47,542 bases of DNA from Candidatus Margulisiibacteriota bacterium (GTDB lineage: Bacteria; Margulisbacteria; Marinamargulisbacteria; SXXA01; SICP01), in the NCBI GenBank assembly GCA_009691415.1, contig SICP01000011.1, positions 1-47,542 of the forward strand, read 5' to 3'. Positions 25,690 to 34,752 of this stretch are shown piece after piece (position 1 is the stretch's first letter; each line of letters starts with the position of its first letter). Both the position numbers and the translations under genes were made by a program. The notes beneath the pieces are model-generated. The model was not told the origin of the DNA, made no database searches, and worked only from the letters and a program-made list of their open reading frames with translations.

Positions 25690-27009
25690 ATGGCATATCA
25701 AACACGCAATCCTACAACAGAAGCGATAGAAAAAAGTTATTCTAGTTTCACCAAAAACCAAATAGAAAACGAACTAGCAAAACTTAACAAACAGTTTTTA
25801 GACTGGAAAAAAACGTCGATAGAAAGCAGAGCCCTACGTTTACAAATTCTTGCAATACTTCTTAGAAATAACGAGCAAGCGATCGCTCACTTAATTTCAA
25901 AAGAAATGGGAAAACCGATCAAAGAAGCTTTGACAGAAGTCCAAAAATGTCAGCAAGTATGTTGCTACTACTCTGAACTCCAAACGCCTTTAACGGACAA
26001 CATAGTGTTCGAACCCACCGGCATAATTTTGGGCATCATGCCTTGGAATTTTCCTCTCTGGCAGGTGTTTCGCTTTGCTATTCCTACACTCTTGTCTGGC
26101 AATGTAGTTCTACTTAAACACGCACCTAATGTACCCCAATGCGCACATTGGATTCATGCCTTATTTATAGAGGCCAATCTTCCGCTGGTAAATGTATTTA
26201 TTGAAATATCCGATATCGAATCCGTCATCGCAGACTCTCGTATCACGGGTGTATCTCTTACAGGCAGTGTTCGGGCTGGAGCATCTGTTGCGAGTTTGGC
26301 CGGAAAATATATCAAGCCATGCGTTTTAGAGTTGGGGGGAAGTGATCCGTTTATTATTTGCAAAGACGCCGATCTAGAAGCGGCCAGTGACGCTGCCATA
26401 AAAGCCAGACTCATGAACAACGGACAAACGTGTATCGCAGCAAAACGCTTCATCGTCCATAAATCTTTAGAAAAGAAATTTATACAAAATTATCTTGATC
26501 GACTCAGTATAAAAGTAATAGGCGATCCATTACTAGACACAACCGATATCGGCCCGCTAGCAAGAGCCGACATACGAGAAAATCTACAACGCCAATTGGA
26601 TATCAGTCTAAAACGTGGTGCCAAAAAATGGACAACCCCAGTGACACTTCCCACAAACGGCTTTTACTTTCAACCCTGTCTTCTTAGTAAAGTGACCAAA
26701 GACATGCCCGTCGTTTGCGAAGAAACCTTCGGCCCTATGGCCGTCGTCTTGCCCTTTGATACCATTGGAGAGGCCATCACATTGGCCAATGACACGTCCT
26801 ATGGACTTGGCGCTAGCATCTGGACACAAACGCCAACAACAGCCGCACATATGGCCAAAGAAATACAAGCCGGAAACATCGCCATTAATCAAACCGTCAG
26901 CTCCCAATTTCACTTGCCATTTGGAGGCACCAAATTATCAGGGTTTGGTAGAGAATTAGGGCATTATGGCCCTGTTAGTTTCTGTAACATCAAAACGATT
27001 GTAGGCTAG
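25690..27009 (+). CDS. succinate-semialdehyde dehydrogenase-like aldehyde dehydrogenase
   Basis: A 439-residue NAD(P)-dependent aldehyde dehydrogenase, slightly short for the family (about 455-490). Clear motifs are GIMPWNFPLWQ near residue 115, SLTGSVRAG near 193 for cofactor binding, the catalytic Glu in LELGGSDPF near 217, the catalytic Cys in NNGQTCIAAKR near 250, and EETFGPMAVV near 345. It resembles Sad/YneI-type succinate-semialdehyde dehydrogenases, although aldehyde specificity cannot be read by eye. An AAAGGATCAC ribosome-binding site lies ahead of ATG. It could finish GABA breakdown if a GABA source exists. Confidence 0.88.
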   Translation: MAYQTRNPTTEAIEKSYSSFTKNQIENELAKLNKQFLDWKKTSIESRALRLQILAILLRNNEQAIAHLISKEMGKPIKEALTEVQKCQQVCCYYSELQTPLTDNIVFEPTGIILGIMPWNFPLWQVFRFAIPTLLSGNVVLLKHAPNVPQCAHWIHALFIEANLPLVNVFIEISDIESVIADSRITGVSLTGSVRAGASVASLAGKYIKPCVLELGGSDPFIICKDADLEAASDAAIKARLMNNGQTCIAAKRFIVHKSLEKKFIQNYLDRLSIKVIGDPLLDTTDIGPLARADIRENLQRQLDISLKRGAKKWTTPVTLPTNGFYFQPCLLSKVTKDMPVVCEETFGPMAVVLPFDTIGEAITLANDTSYGLGASIWTQTPTTAAHMAKEIQAGNIAINQTVSSQFHLPFGGTKLSGFGRELGHYGPVSFCNIKTIVG

Positions 27010-27054
27010 ACAATACCCATTCAATAATGGTACTATCTCCGGCGTTCTATATGT

Positions 27055-27129
27055 GGCTCCATCGTCTAGGGGTTAGGACACCAGATTTTCATTCTGGCAG
27101 CCGGGGTTCGAATCCCCGTGGAGCTACCA
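27055..27129 (+). tRNA. tRNA-Glu (anticodon TTC)
   Basis: A 75-base cloverleaf. The acceptor GGCTCCA pairs with TGGAGCT (one G-U pair), the D-arm contains TCTAGGGGTTAGGA, and the anticodon stem CCAGA/TCTGG encloses loop TTTTCAT with anticodon TTC. The T-arm is CGGGG-TTCGAAT-CCCCG. The discriminator A is followed by an encoded CCA. It lies in the gap between the aldehyde dehydrogenase and the outer-membrane protein, with no integrase or att-like repeat nearby. Confidence 0.97.
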
Positions 27130-27216
27130 AACAGAACTGAGTCGAACTTTTCACCGTAGACTCAATCATCGAAATAGCAGACTACCACCCCGTCAAAAAG
27201 TATATTCAAACTTTAA

Positions 27217-28152
27217 ATGAAAAAACACATCACACTATGGATGCTACTATCATGCTTACTAATGCCAACTCTAAGTGCCAGCTGCGGCTCCGAAACCTGT
27301 CCCGTATTAAGCTACACCCCGTTTTCAGACAAACCGTTTGAAATCGGAATCCAATACGAAACGATTGATCAAAATCAAGTTTATGTCGGGCACAAAAAAT
27401 CAACGGTGGGTGCCATACCGCAACACCACGACGAAGTCGAAACTTTCAATCAGCAGTACGTGGTCAATGCAGCGTATAAACTCAATTCAGATTGGAGAGT
27501 CCGTGCCGAAGTGCCATTTATAGATCGCAAGCACAGCCATCAAGAAGACCTGGTTGTAGAGTCATGGAATATCTCTGGCCTAGGAGACACGACCCTTTTT
27601 ATCGATCATAAAATCGGGGATTTTGGCTTGAGCGCAGGACTAAAATTGCCTACTGGTAAAACCCGCCAAACAAATGACGACGCAGAAGAGGCCGAGATTC
27701 CGATTCAAACAGGAACAGGATCTACAGACTATACCCTCGCAGCATTTTATCAAATTGGAGTAGCTGCTATAGAAAATCTAGATCATGTTTATGCAGAGAT
27801 TCCATTAAGAGTTGGCATTTCGTATACACTCAACGGAAAAGGCACGGATGGCTGGCGATTTGGAAACAAATGGATCGCAACAATAGGCACACGTTATGTG
27901 TTAACTCATTCGGTTGCGCTAAGTGCTGCCATGCAAGCCAAATTTCAAGATAAATCAGATACAGGAACGACAGGAGAACCTGCTGCCAACACCGGCGGAA
28001 CCTGGCTATTTCTGACGCCGGGAGTACATGTTAATCTAACGGAATCTATAAAAGCAGAAAGTATTGTCCAAATTCCGATCTATCAAAACGTAAACGGCAT
28101 ACAACTCACCGCCCCCTTCAATCTCAGAATGGGAATCTCACTGCAACTATAA
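27217..28152 (+). CDS. exported outer-membrane beta-barrel protein
   Basis: A 311-residue protein with a classical signal peptide (basic MKKH, hydrophobic core, cleavage likely after LSA near residue 21). The mature part begins with a Cys pair (CGSETCP) and then shows repeated amphipathic strands (FEIGIQYETI, WRVRAEVPFI, FGLSAGLKLPTG) ending in MGISLQL. This resembles barrels annotated as phenol-degradation MetA-like or transporter porins, but I give no function. There is no Shine-Dalgarno; a TATATT box ends ten bases before the ATG. menH follows after 30 bases. Confidence 0.65.
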   Translation: MKKHITLWMLLSCLLMPTLSASCGSETCPVLSYTPFSDKPFEIGIQYETIDQNQVYVGHKKSTVGAIPQHHDEVETFNQQYVVNAAYKLNSDWRVRAEVPFIDRKHSHQEDLVVESWNISGLGDTTLFIDHKIGDFGLSAGLKLPTGKTRQTNDDAEEAEIPIQTGTGSTDYTLAAFYQIGVAAIENLDHVYAEIPLRVGISYTLNGKGTDGWRFGNKWIATIGTRYVLTHSVALSAAMQAKFQDKSDTGTTGEPAANTGGTWLFLTPGVHVNLTESIKAESIVQIPIYQNVNGIQLTAPFNLRMGISLQL

Positions 28153-28182
28153 AATAAAATGACGGATTCGATAGAGGAGCAC

Positions 28183-28869
28183 ATGAAAACCAACAAAAAT
28201 AAACCTGTGCTCCTCTGTCTCCACGGCTTTCTCGGAAGCCATCACGATTGGGATTTTCTTAAAGAAAAGACAGACTACGATGTACGTGCAATCGACATAC
28301 CAGCCGGAACTATAGAAGAAATCTGCGATCATCTCTCTAACCTGATAGATACGTGTACTATATTGGGATATTCCATGGGAGGCAGAATCGCCATCGAATT
28401 TGCAAAACGATATCCACAAAAGGTAAAGAAACTCATTCTCGAATCCACCTCACCAGGAATAGAAAATCCAATAGAACGTCAAGCGCGTTGGGAATCCGAC
28501 CAAAATAAATCCAGAGAACTTACAAAGAACTTCCCAAAATTTATTGAAGACTGGTACAAACAACCCCTCTTTGGAACGCTTTTTAAAAACCCAAAATTTA
28601 AGCCATATCTTCAAGATAGATTGAAGCAAAATTCAGAAGTAATGGCACAGATCTTATGTGAGTTAAGCCCAGGAATAACACCGTCTCATTGGCATGATTT
28701 CCCAGAAGTCCCAACAACCCTACTCGTAGGCGAAAATGATCACAAATATGTCGAAATTGCGAAAAAACTTAAAGAAATATATCCTAAAATAAAAGTGCAC
28801 ATGATTTCCGACTCTTCGCACGCGATACATATAGAATATCAAGATACTTTTGCACAATGCGTAGTGTGA
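28183..28869 (+). CDS. menH: SHCHC synthase (MenH), alpha/beta-hydrolase
   Basis: A 228-residue alpha/beta-hydrolase that eliminates pyruvate from SEPHCHC in menaquinone synthesis. The MenH-like layout is LLCLHGFLGSHHDW (oxyanion region), GYSMGGRIAIEFA (nucleophile Ser), ESTSPGIEN (the MenH ESTSPG motif), VGENDHKY (Asp) and SSHAIHIE (His). I chose ATG at 28183, since GAGGAG lies seven bases upstream. An upstream ATG at 28159 would add eight residues and lacks a site. It is separate from the menBACE operon but its presence supports a working pathway. Confidence 0.88.
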   Translation: MKTNKNKPVLLCLHGFLGSHHDWDFLKEKTDYDVRAIDIPAGTIEEICDHLSNLIDTCTILGYSMGGRIAIEFAKRYPQKVKKLILESTSPGIENPIERQARWESDQNKSRELTKNFPKFIEDWYKQPLFGTLFKNPKFKPYLQDRLKQNSEVMAQILCELSPGITPSHWHDFPEVPTTLLVGENDHKYVEIAKKLKEIYPKIKVHMISDSSHAIHIEYQDTFAQCVV

Positions 28870-28967
28870 AAATTGAATGTGCTCTCAGGCTAAAATAAAA
28901 TGATAATTTAGAAGACAGTTTTGAACCCCTTTCGAAAAATTATTGCGACTAACGCTCCTTTAAAAAA

Positions 28968-29144
28968 ATGGAATTAAATCGGAATGCAGAATATAAAACA
29001 AAAGCTGAATATAACATGGCAAAAAAATTCGAAAAGCTAAATATTACGTTAAAAACTTTTTTTTGGGCAACAGGAAATGGGAAATTACATGATATGGACA
29101 GGAATAAAACAGGAGGGAGCGAAACTAACTGTTTGTACAAATAG
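28968..29144 (+). pseudogene. short open frame ahead of the kinase fragment, probably relic
   Basis: A 58-codon frame starts MELNRNAEYKTKAEY and stops inside the kinase-like fragment at 29077-29445, in another frame. It is rich in Lys and Asn and has no recognisable domain. One possibility is that a frameshift near 29077-29140 split an older protein-kinase gene and this is its upstream part; the sequence alone does not prove it. Bases 28870-28967 show nothing. Confidence 0.3.
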
Positions 29145-29445
29145 ATATATCCCTGATGGCCTAGTATATGGTGGGCCGGTTACTAAGCATGTGGATGTTT
29201 TTTCAGTAGCCATTAATCTTGCGCGTTTTCTATCCGGAAAAGATATTGCTGAGGTTAAAAGAAATAACGAGACAAAAAACTCTCTCCCTGTAGAGTATGT
29301 CAAAAGCTTGGTTATAAAGGAGCTCTCTAATGAGAAGTTAATCAATTTTCAAAGTCTGCTATTAAATGTTATAAAAGATCCTATGATGACTATTGATGTG
29401 TTTATTACTGAATTTACAAAACTTAAATTGGCTATACCTGCTTAA
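29077..29445 (+). pseudogene. Ser/Thr protein kinase C-lobe fragment
   Basis: A 122-residue frame. Near its start CTNRYIPDGLVYGGPVTKHV followed by DVFSVAINLARFLSG matches kinase subdomains VIII-IX (the x-P-E-L and D-V-[WF]-S-x-G segments) of eukaryotic-type Ser/Thr kinases. The Glu of the APE motif is replaced by Gly. The N-lobe, the HRD loop and DFG are absent, so it cannot be a working kinase by itself. It is the likely relic of a larger gene. A second C-lobe fragment is at 33256-33480. ATG at 29077 has AGGAA before it, so expression as a small protein is possible. Confidence 0.55.
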
Positions 29446-30160
29446 TATTTTTCCGATGTCCAATAAGCGCATCATACAACCAAGCCGGTAATAGTCTCCC
29501 AATTCGTACGATAATCGCCAATCTAAACGGAAAAGAATATAATTTTTTTCTCAAAATAATGGCCTTGAAAATCCGAGTGACCCCGTCATCCAAAGTGAGT
29601 AAAAATGGCATCGAATACTGATTGCGATCTGTCATGGGCGTCTTAATAAATCCTGGGTTAATGACCGAAACAGCCACCCCAGATTTTCTTAAATCAATAC
29701 GAAAACTTTCCGTTAATGCCATCAGCGCAGCCTTGCTCCCACAATACGCCCCCGCACCTGGCAATCCCCGATAGCCTGCCAAACTTGCAATACTCACCAA
29801 CTGCCCATCTCCTCGCGCCAACATATCTGGCAACACGGCTTCAAATAAATACACCGCTCCCATTACATTGGTTTGAAAAGACTCTTCTACAGTTTGGCTA
29901 TCCAATTGATCCGCAGGAGAGGGGCTACTTACCCCCGCATTTGCAATCGCAATATCGATACGACCAAATTTTTCTACACAGGCAAGCACAGCTGCACGCA
30001 CACTCTCTTTATCTCGCACATCACACACCACAGACGCAATGTCTCCAAATAGTGCACGCCGCGCGCCTACCATAACGTCATACCCCTGAGAAACAAACTT
30101 TTGGGCCAATCCCAATCCCAAGCCAGACGATCCACCCGTAATAAAAACGACTTTTTTCAT
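29432..30160 (-). CDS. short-chain dehydrogenase/reductase
   Basis: A 242-residue classical SDR oxidoreductase. The Rossmann motif is TGGSSGLGLGLA near residue 8, NAG at IANAGVSS near 72, Ser in SIASLAGYRG near 128 and the catalytic YCGSK near 143. The C-terminal region has PGFIKTPMT. Substrate is unknown; fatty-acid, polyol or steroid-like acyl reductases are all possible. Its ATG overlaps the ilvA stop by one base (TAATG), so it is in a two-gene operon. Its 3' end overlaps the end of the kinase fragment by 14 bases, tail to tail. Confidence 0.9.
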   Translation of the reverse strand: MKKVVFITGGSSGLGLGLAQKFVSQGYDVMVGARRALFGDIASVVCDVRDKESVRAAVLACVEKFGRIDIAIANAGVSSPSPADQLDSQTVEESFQTNVMGAVYLFEAVLPDMLARGDGQLVSIASLAGYRGLPGAGAYCGSKAALMALTESFRIDLRKSGVAVSVINPGFIKTPMTDRNQYSMPFLLTLDDGVTRIFKAIILRKKLYSFPFRLAIIVRIGRLLPAWLYDALIGHRKNIKQV

Positions 30161-31671
30161 TATAAAAATAACGGGTAGGCTGGGTTGTGAGATTCGTCTA
30201 CAAACGTATAGCCAATTTTTTTGAGAAACGATTTAAATAAAGCAGATTCTGATTTTGGCACATCCACGCCCATCAAGACACGACCATAAGCGGATCCATG
30301 ATTGCGATAATGAAACAGTGTGATATTCCATTTCTCCCCGAGTCCCGATAAAAATTGCAATAAGGCCCCTGGACGCTCAGGAAATTCAAATCGATACAAA
30401 CGCTCGTGTTTCAATAATTTATTAGGGCCGCCAACCATGTGTCTAATATGCAATTTGGCCACTTCGTTATCCGTTAAATCCAAAACGGCATAGTCATTTT
30501 TAGTGAGCATATCCACCAGAGTATGACGCTCCGATTCGCCCTGAACCAATCGCACACCTACAAATACAACTGCGTTTTCGGCATCAGAAAAACGATAATT
30601 AAACTCTGTAATTCCACGTTTTCCTAAGGCCTGACAAAAAGCCAGAAAGCTACCTGGTTTTTCAGGAATTGTGACAGCCAACAAGGCTTCTGTATGTTCG
30701 CCAATTTCGGCGCGTTCTGCGATGTGTTTTAGCCGATCAAAATTTAGATTGGCACCACTATTAATAGCCACCAGCCGTTGATCACGAGTCCCTGTTTTTT
30801 CGATATACTTTTTAAGTCCCGCCAAGGCCAAAGCGCCAGCCGGTTCGGCAATTGCACGCGTGTTGTCAAAAATATCTTTTGTCGCGGCACAGATCTCATC
30901 CGTACTCACCAAGATCACCTCATCAACGCACTCTTTTGCTATACGAAACGGCTCTTTCCCAATTTGCTTAACGGCAACCCCATCCGCAAAAAGTCCTACT
31001 TCTTTTAAAATCACACGCTTATTTTCTTTTAATGCATGATAGAGACAGGCAGAATTATCAGGCTCAACACCAATCACTTTTATTTCGGGATGAACGGCTT
31101 TTAAGTAAACCGCAACACCCGCAATCAAACCTCCGCCACCCACCGGCACAAAAACGGCATCAGGTAGAGGATCACATTGGGCCACTATTTCAACGGCCAC
31201 AGTCGCTTGTCCCGCAATCACATCCACATCATCGTAGGGATGAATAAACGTATATTTTTTTTCATCAGCCAAGCGCATCGCATATGTATAGGCATCGTCA
31301 TACGCATCACCATGCAAGACAACAGAAGCGCCCAATTCTCGCACTGCTTTTACTTTGATACTCGGTGTCGTAACGGGCATCACAATCGTCGCATGAATAC
31401 CCAATTTTTGTGCAGCCAACGCCACGCCTTGGGCATGATTTCCGGCAGAAGAGGCGATAATCCCAGCTTTTTTTTCTACGGTTGAAAGCTGACGAATTTT
31501 ATTGAATGCGCCCCTCAATTTAAAAGAGAAAACAGGTTGTAAATCTTCTCTCTTCAACAGAATGGTATTATGATTTTTTTTAGATAAACTAGGAAGCAGA
31601 TCTAACGGGGTTTTAATCGCTACATCGTAGACATCTGCAAGAGAAATACATTTAAGATAATCGTTGAGCAT
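30160..31671 (-). CDS. ilvA: threonine ammonia-lyase (biosynthetic type)
   Basis: A 503-residue PLP enzyme that deaminates threonine to 2-oxobutanoate for isoleucine synthesis. The PLP Lys is in VFSFKLRGAFNKI near residue 50, the phosphate loop in VPVGGGGLIAGVA near 180, and NLNFDRLK near 305. Two ACT-like regulatory repeats follow (about 335-420 and 430-503), as in E. coli IlvA (514 residues), so feedback control by isoleucine is likely. I chose ATG at 31671 because the 32 extra residues of a longer frame are not family-like and would overlap the divergent gene. Confidence 0.95.
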   Translation of the reverse strand: MLNDYLKCISLADVYDVAIKTPLDLLPSLSKKNHNTILLKREDLQPVFSFKLRGAFNKIRQLSTVEKKAGIIASSAGNHAQGVALAAQKLGIHATIVMPVTTPSIKVKAVRELGASVVLHGDAYDDAYTYAMRLADEKKYTFIHPYDDVDVIAGQATVAVEIVAQCDPLPDAVFVPVGGGGLIAGVAVYLKAVHPEIKVIGVEPDNSACLYHALKENKRVILKEVGLFADGVAVKQIGKEPFRIAKECVDEVILVSTDEICAATKDIFDNTRAIAEPAGALALAGLKKYIEKTGTRDQRLVAINSGANLNFDRLKHIAERAEIGEHTEALLAVTIPEKPGSFLAFCQALGKRGITEFNYRFSDAENAVVFVGVRLVQGESERHTLVDMLTKNDYAVLDLTDNEVAKLHIRHMVGGPNKLLKHERLYRFEFPERPGALLQFLSGLGEKWNITLFHYRNHGSAYGRVLMGVDVPKSESALFKSFLKKIGYTFVDESHNPAYPLFL

Positions 31672-31701
31672 AGACTTGTATTGTAATATGGTGAGAAGCA
31701 C

Positions 31702-32262
31702 ATGACAAACCAATCCCCAAACGACTCCCAATTCTACAACATCAACTGGGTCAAACCAGAATCCCAAGATCCTGTTCTATGGCCACAAGCTCCAGACGAT
31801 ACGCCTAAACTTAACTGGACCAAAGACCAGCTCAAGCAAGACCTCATCCGATACGAACAAACCCTAGTAAAAGAACGCACGAAACTTTCTGCGAATAAAA
31901 TAAAGACGTCTCGCGTTATGCAGTTTGAGGCTGAGGTCAAATCCTATCAGCTCTATGTAGAGTCCAATCTTATGGATGTTAAAGTGATCGCAGAAATGAT
32001 TATGAGGCCCCATTTTCTTAAAACGTTTTTGTCAGAAAGCCCCAATAATGAATTAGAAAAACTCAATCAGGATGGTCCTGTAACCTCTGCAAGGCGACTT
32101 CGGCATCGGGTTATTAAGGCGATTTTAGAAAAAAAATCTGAGCAAGATTATCAAGATATATATTTTGCATTACCCAAAATACTCAAATATTTTTGGCCCA
32201 ATGCGCAGACGTTGGAATTGGCCTTTCAGTCGGTGATTACGACACCTGGGTTTAAGCCTTAA
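31702..32262 (+). CDS. unknown helical protein
   Basis: A 186-residue cytoplasmic protein, Lys/Gln-rich and mostly helical, that I do not recognise. The C-terminal stretch AFQSVITTPGFKP resembles LVQSVIKTPQYTVL near the end of the 234-residue protein at 32552, so the two may be distant paralogues. It has a GAGAAG site before the ATG and is divergent from ilvA over 30 bases. No membrane or signal segment is present. Confidence 0.6.
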   Translation: MTNQSPNDSQFYNINWVKPESQDPVLWPQAPDDTPKLNWTKDQLKQDLIRYEQTLVKERTKLSANKIKTSRVMQFEAEVKSYQLYVESNLMDVKVIAEMIMRPHFLKTFLSESPNNELEKLNQDGPVTSARRLRHRVIKAILEKKSEQDYQDIYFALPKILKYFWPNAQTLELAFQSVITTPGFKP

Positions 32263-32551
32263 CTTATTATTTAATTTCCGGCTGCTTTCCTGTAAAAGAA
32301 GGTCCCCATTTTTGGATCAGTTAATTTTATAGTGGGGTTAGAAAATAATCCTGTGGGGATAATTGGGGGTGGCATGGGTACTCTACTTTTTATAAGTCTA
32401 TAGAGTTATCGTTTGAATTCCTCAAAAGTTACATGATTCCTGAAATTATTCATTAATAAAAAACGATAACTTAAAAAGTCTATTAAGTTTAAGGGAGTTA
32501 AGAATTAAAATGAGTTATTATAAATTAATTGCATGATATTCTTTAAAAAGA
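32263..32551. other. AT-rich intergenic stretch
   Basis: These 289 bases between two unknown genes are very AT-rich and hold no open frame of note. AAAACGATAACTTA near 32459 and TATCGTTTGAATTC near 32408 form short inverted bits. A -10-like box is possible near the end, but nothing firm can be named. Confidence 0.4.
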
Positions 32552-33256
32552 ATGCATTCCGAAGAAACTCTGTATCCCGCTCATGAAGCAAAAAAGCAAA
32601 TTCTTGATATAAATCAGCATGATTTTAACGCTCAAGAAAATACTAAGAAACTAGATAGAATTGAAATTTGTTTAAATAAGGGCAAAATCGTTAATGAACA
32701 ATTATCCCCTAATCTTTCGGTATTAAAAACGTTACTCGAAAGATGGATAGACCATTTAAACGTACTACAGAGTGAAGAAATAGAATCATCGGATAAAGAA
32801 TCATCGGATATTGAATCATCGGATATTGAATCAAGGTATCACCTTATATATTTCATCCCCATCGCAGACAAGGTAGAACATGACTATTCTAACCCAATTA
32901 CTACCTTAGGGTTACTATTGGAAAAACTGCAAAAAGTGACTGAAATATTAACAAGAACCCTTTCACCTAAACCAGACTCTGAAGGAAAAGCGGCTCAGGA
33001 TCGGCTTACATACCTAGTTGATGTTTGGGACGAAATGAAAACCACATTATCGAGCACAGATTTATTTAAAAACCTAACTGTACAAATTCTTTTATTTAAT
33101 ACAGCGCTTGATCCAAATTCTTTTACATCAGGAATTCATGAAATTTTTTTGGGAAGGCATAGTAACCATCCCGAAGTCATCAAAACTATAAGTGAGTTAG
33201 TACAGAGTGTGATTAAAACTCCTCAGTATACCGTGTTATCTGACTTTTTGAATTGA
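32552..33256 (+). CDS. unknown protein with a 12-base repeat, possibly accessory
   Basis: A 234-residue, acidic, helical protein of no known family. Near residue 78 it holds ESSDKESSDIESSDIES, encoded by tandem 12-base units of the type GAATCATCGGAT at about 32788-32831. The C-terminal end resembles that of the protein at 31702-32262. The stop TGA overlaps the ATG of the kinase-fragment frame by one base (TGATG), so translation of both could be linked. No good Shine-Dalgarno precedes it. Confidence 0.5.
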   Translation: MHSEETLYPAHEAKKQILDINQHDFNAQENTKKLDRIEICLNKGKIVNEQLSPNLSVLKTLLERWIDHLNVLQSEEIESSDKESSDIESSDIESRYHLIYFIPIADKVEHDYSNPITTLGLLLEKLQKVTEILTRTLSPKPDSEGKAAQDRLTYLVDVWDEMKTTLSSTDLFKNLTVQILLFNTALDPNSFTSGIHEIFLGRHSNHPEVIKTISELVQSVIKTPQYTVLSDFLN

Positions 33257-33480
33257 TGACAGGTGATAAAGAACTGAATTCAGAAGCTCATATAGGAGAA
33301 TCTCATTATGAAAATGTATTGGTTAAATGTAGCAAGCCAGAAAATAAGCCTTGGGCAGATTTTATTAGGCTGTGCCTATGTCCAATAGTAGATCAAAGGC
33401 CAACGATGGCAAAGTTACTGGAACATTCCTGGATGCAATCGGTAGGTGATAAACGATTTAATAGGCATGCGATATTATAA
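33256..33480 (+). pseudogene. Ser/Thr protein kinase C-terminal fragment
   Basis: A 74-residue frame whose centre reads WADFIRLCLCPIVDQRPTM followed by AKLLEHSWMQ. This matches subdomain XI at the end of eukaryotic-type kinases (invariant Arg in D-x-R-P-T and the final helix H-x-W). All catalytic parts are missing. The start overlaps the stop of the upstream unknown gene, so the kinase tail may have been part of a gene that lost its front, or a fusion partner. It is best treated as a relic. Confidence 0.55.
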
Positions 33481-33498
33481 AAACACTAAGTTTTCTTC

Positions 33499-34743
33499 TT
33501 AAAAAGCCTCAAAACATCCCAAAGCAAGTCCACTATCCAACGCCTCAACCAAAGACCGTTCTGGCACAATACCAAATCGATCCAAAATAACGGACGCCAA
33601 ATACACAATCGTTTCGCGTTGAATACCTTGATTCTGCCCAGACAAAACAGCCAGCCCCGCATCCAAAGAATCCTGAACCCCCAAGCTCTCATTAGGCAAA
33701 ATACGATCTGACCCAAACCCATACGTTTCCGGCCTTACAAATTCTTCCCCGTCACCACAAACTATAGGCGCTCTTCGATCCAACGGTAATTGAATAGACC
33801 CTTCCTGCCCACGCAAAATCATATACTGATGTGTCTTGGCGCTATCATTCAAAAGATGCGTCATCGTGTCGCGATAGGGTGGGTGCGTATACCCTGTCAC
33901 CACATAATTTCCATTGGCACTCCGAATGGGTTGCATCAATTTCTCAAGCGTCGACAACACGGGTCGTTTCACCATATGTGTTCGTAATGGCTGCAAATCG
34001 TATAGTTCTGGAAAAGAAACAGACTGATCCACATAGCCCCAGCCAATCGATGGCGTCTCAATATCTCGTGCTACTTCGGTTAAAGTCTTCAACGGATTTT
34101 TTCCCGCAGCTTTTAAAATTAAATGGGGTGTCACACCAAACTTTGGAGACACCGATTCTACCCCATGAATAACTGTAGGGACTCCCACCGATGCTAATAA
34201 CGGCGCAACAAACGGCCATAAACAAAGTGTGCGATTAAAACCGTCATAGCCTACAGATAAATCTACCAAGACTGGACAAGAGACGAGGTCATGAAAACTA
34301 CGGTCCCACAGTGCATCAAAACACCCCAAGTTTTCATCTCGATTCTCACGCTTCAAACGCTCCGCTTCCATAAAAATAGCTTTTTCATATTCGGGGATTT
34401 CAGGGTTAAAAAAATAGATCATAGCATTTTGCATTTCGGTACGGCTTAGGTTTTTTCCACGAACAACACCCAATAAAATGGTTTGAAAAGGGGTAAGTGC
34501 TGATGGGGTCAATAAGAAATTTATCTCAGGAGGAATAGCCGTAAAAGAGAAGAGCCACGCCGTTTCGCTCTCCGTATTTTCCAACATCAAAAACGCAGTC
34601 AAAATGGTTGCCTTTGTTGTGAGGTGACATGCATCCGACACCATACACTCTGTAAGCAAAGCCAACTCTTCGGACGACAACGACTTACCCATCGTCGCAC
34701 CCGTACCTTTTTTCTTTAATAATGCTACTAATTGTTTTTGCAT
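33499..34743 (-). CDS. TrpD2-like (anthranilate phosphoribosyltransferase-family) protein
   Basis: A 414-residue protein of the glycosyltransferase family 3 fold. VRGKNLSRTEMQNAM near residue 93 lies in the N-terminal helical region, EAERLKRENRDEN near 126, then DLSVGYDGFNRTLCLWPFV near 160 and SVGVPTVIHGVESVSPKFG near 185 replace the usual GTGG and HGNR loops. This points to the TrpD2/YbiB-type group, which is not a tryptophan enzyme and in E. coli binds nucleic acids. It lies nine bases after priA in an operon, which agrees with a DNA-related role. Compare the true TrpD at 5112. Confidence 0.75.
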   Translation of the reverse strand: MQKQLVALLKKKGTGATMGKSLSSEELALLTECMVSDACHLTTKATILTAFLMLENTESETAWLFSFTAIPPEINFLLTPSALTPFQTILLGVVRGKNLSRTEMQNAMIYFFNPEIPEYEKAIFMEAERLKRENRDENLGCFDALWDRSFHDLVSCPVLVDLSVGYDGFNRTLCLWPFVAPLLASVGVPTVIHGVESVSPKFGVTPHLILKAAGKNPLKTLTEVARDIETPSIGWGYVDQSVSFPELYDLQPLRTHMVKRPVLSTLEKLMQPIRSANGNYVVTGYTHPPYRDTMTHLLNDSAKTHQYMILRGQEGSIQLPLDRRAPIVCGDGEEFVRPETYGFGSDRILPNESLGVQDSLDAGLAVLSGQNQGIQRETIVYLASVILDRFGIVPERSLVEALDSGLALGCFEAF

Positions 34744-34752
34744 GTGTACTCC

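Noticed and set aside
27055-27216. tRNA-Glu as an integration site
   Set aside because: No integrase gene and no repeat of the tRNA 3' end is present nearby.
30160-31767. 535-residue version of IlvA
   Set aside because: The extra N-terminal part overlaps the divergent gene and is not like the family; ATG at 31671 fits the known length.
32788-32831. Possible CRISPR-like repeats
   Set aside because: The units are 12 bases long, contiguous, without spacers and inside a reading frame.
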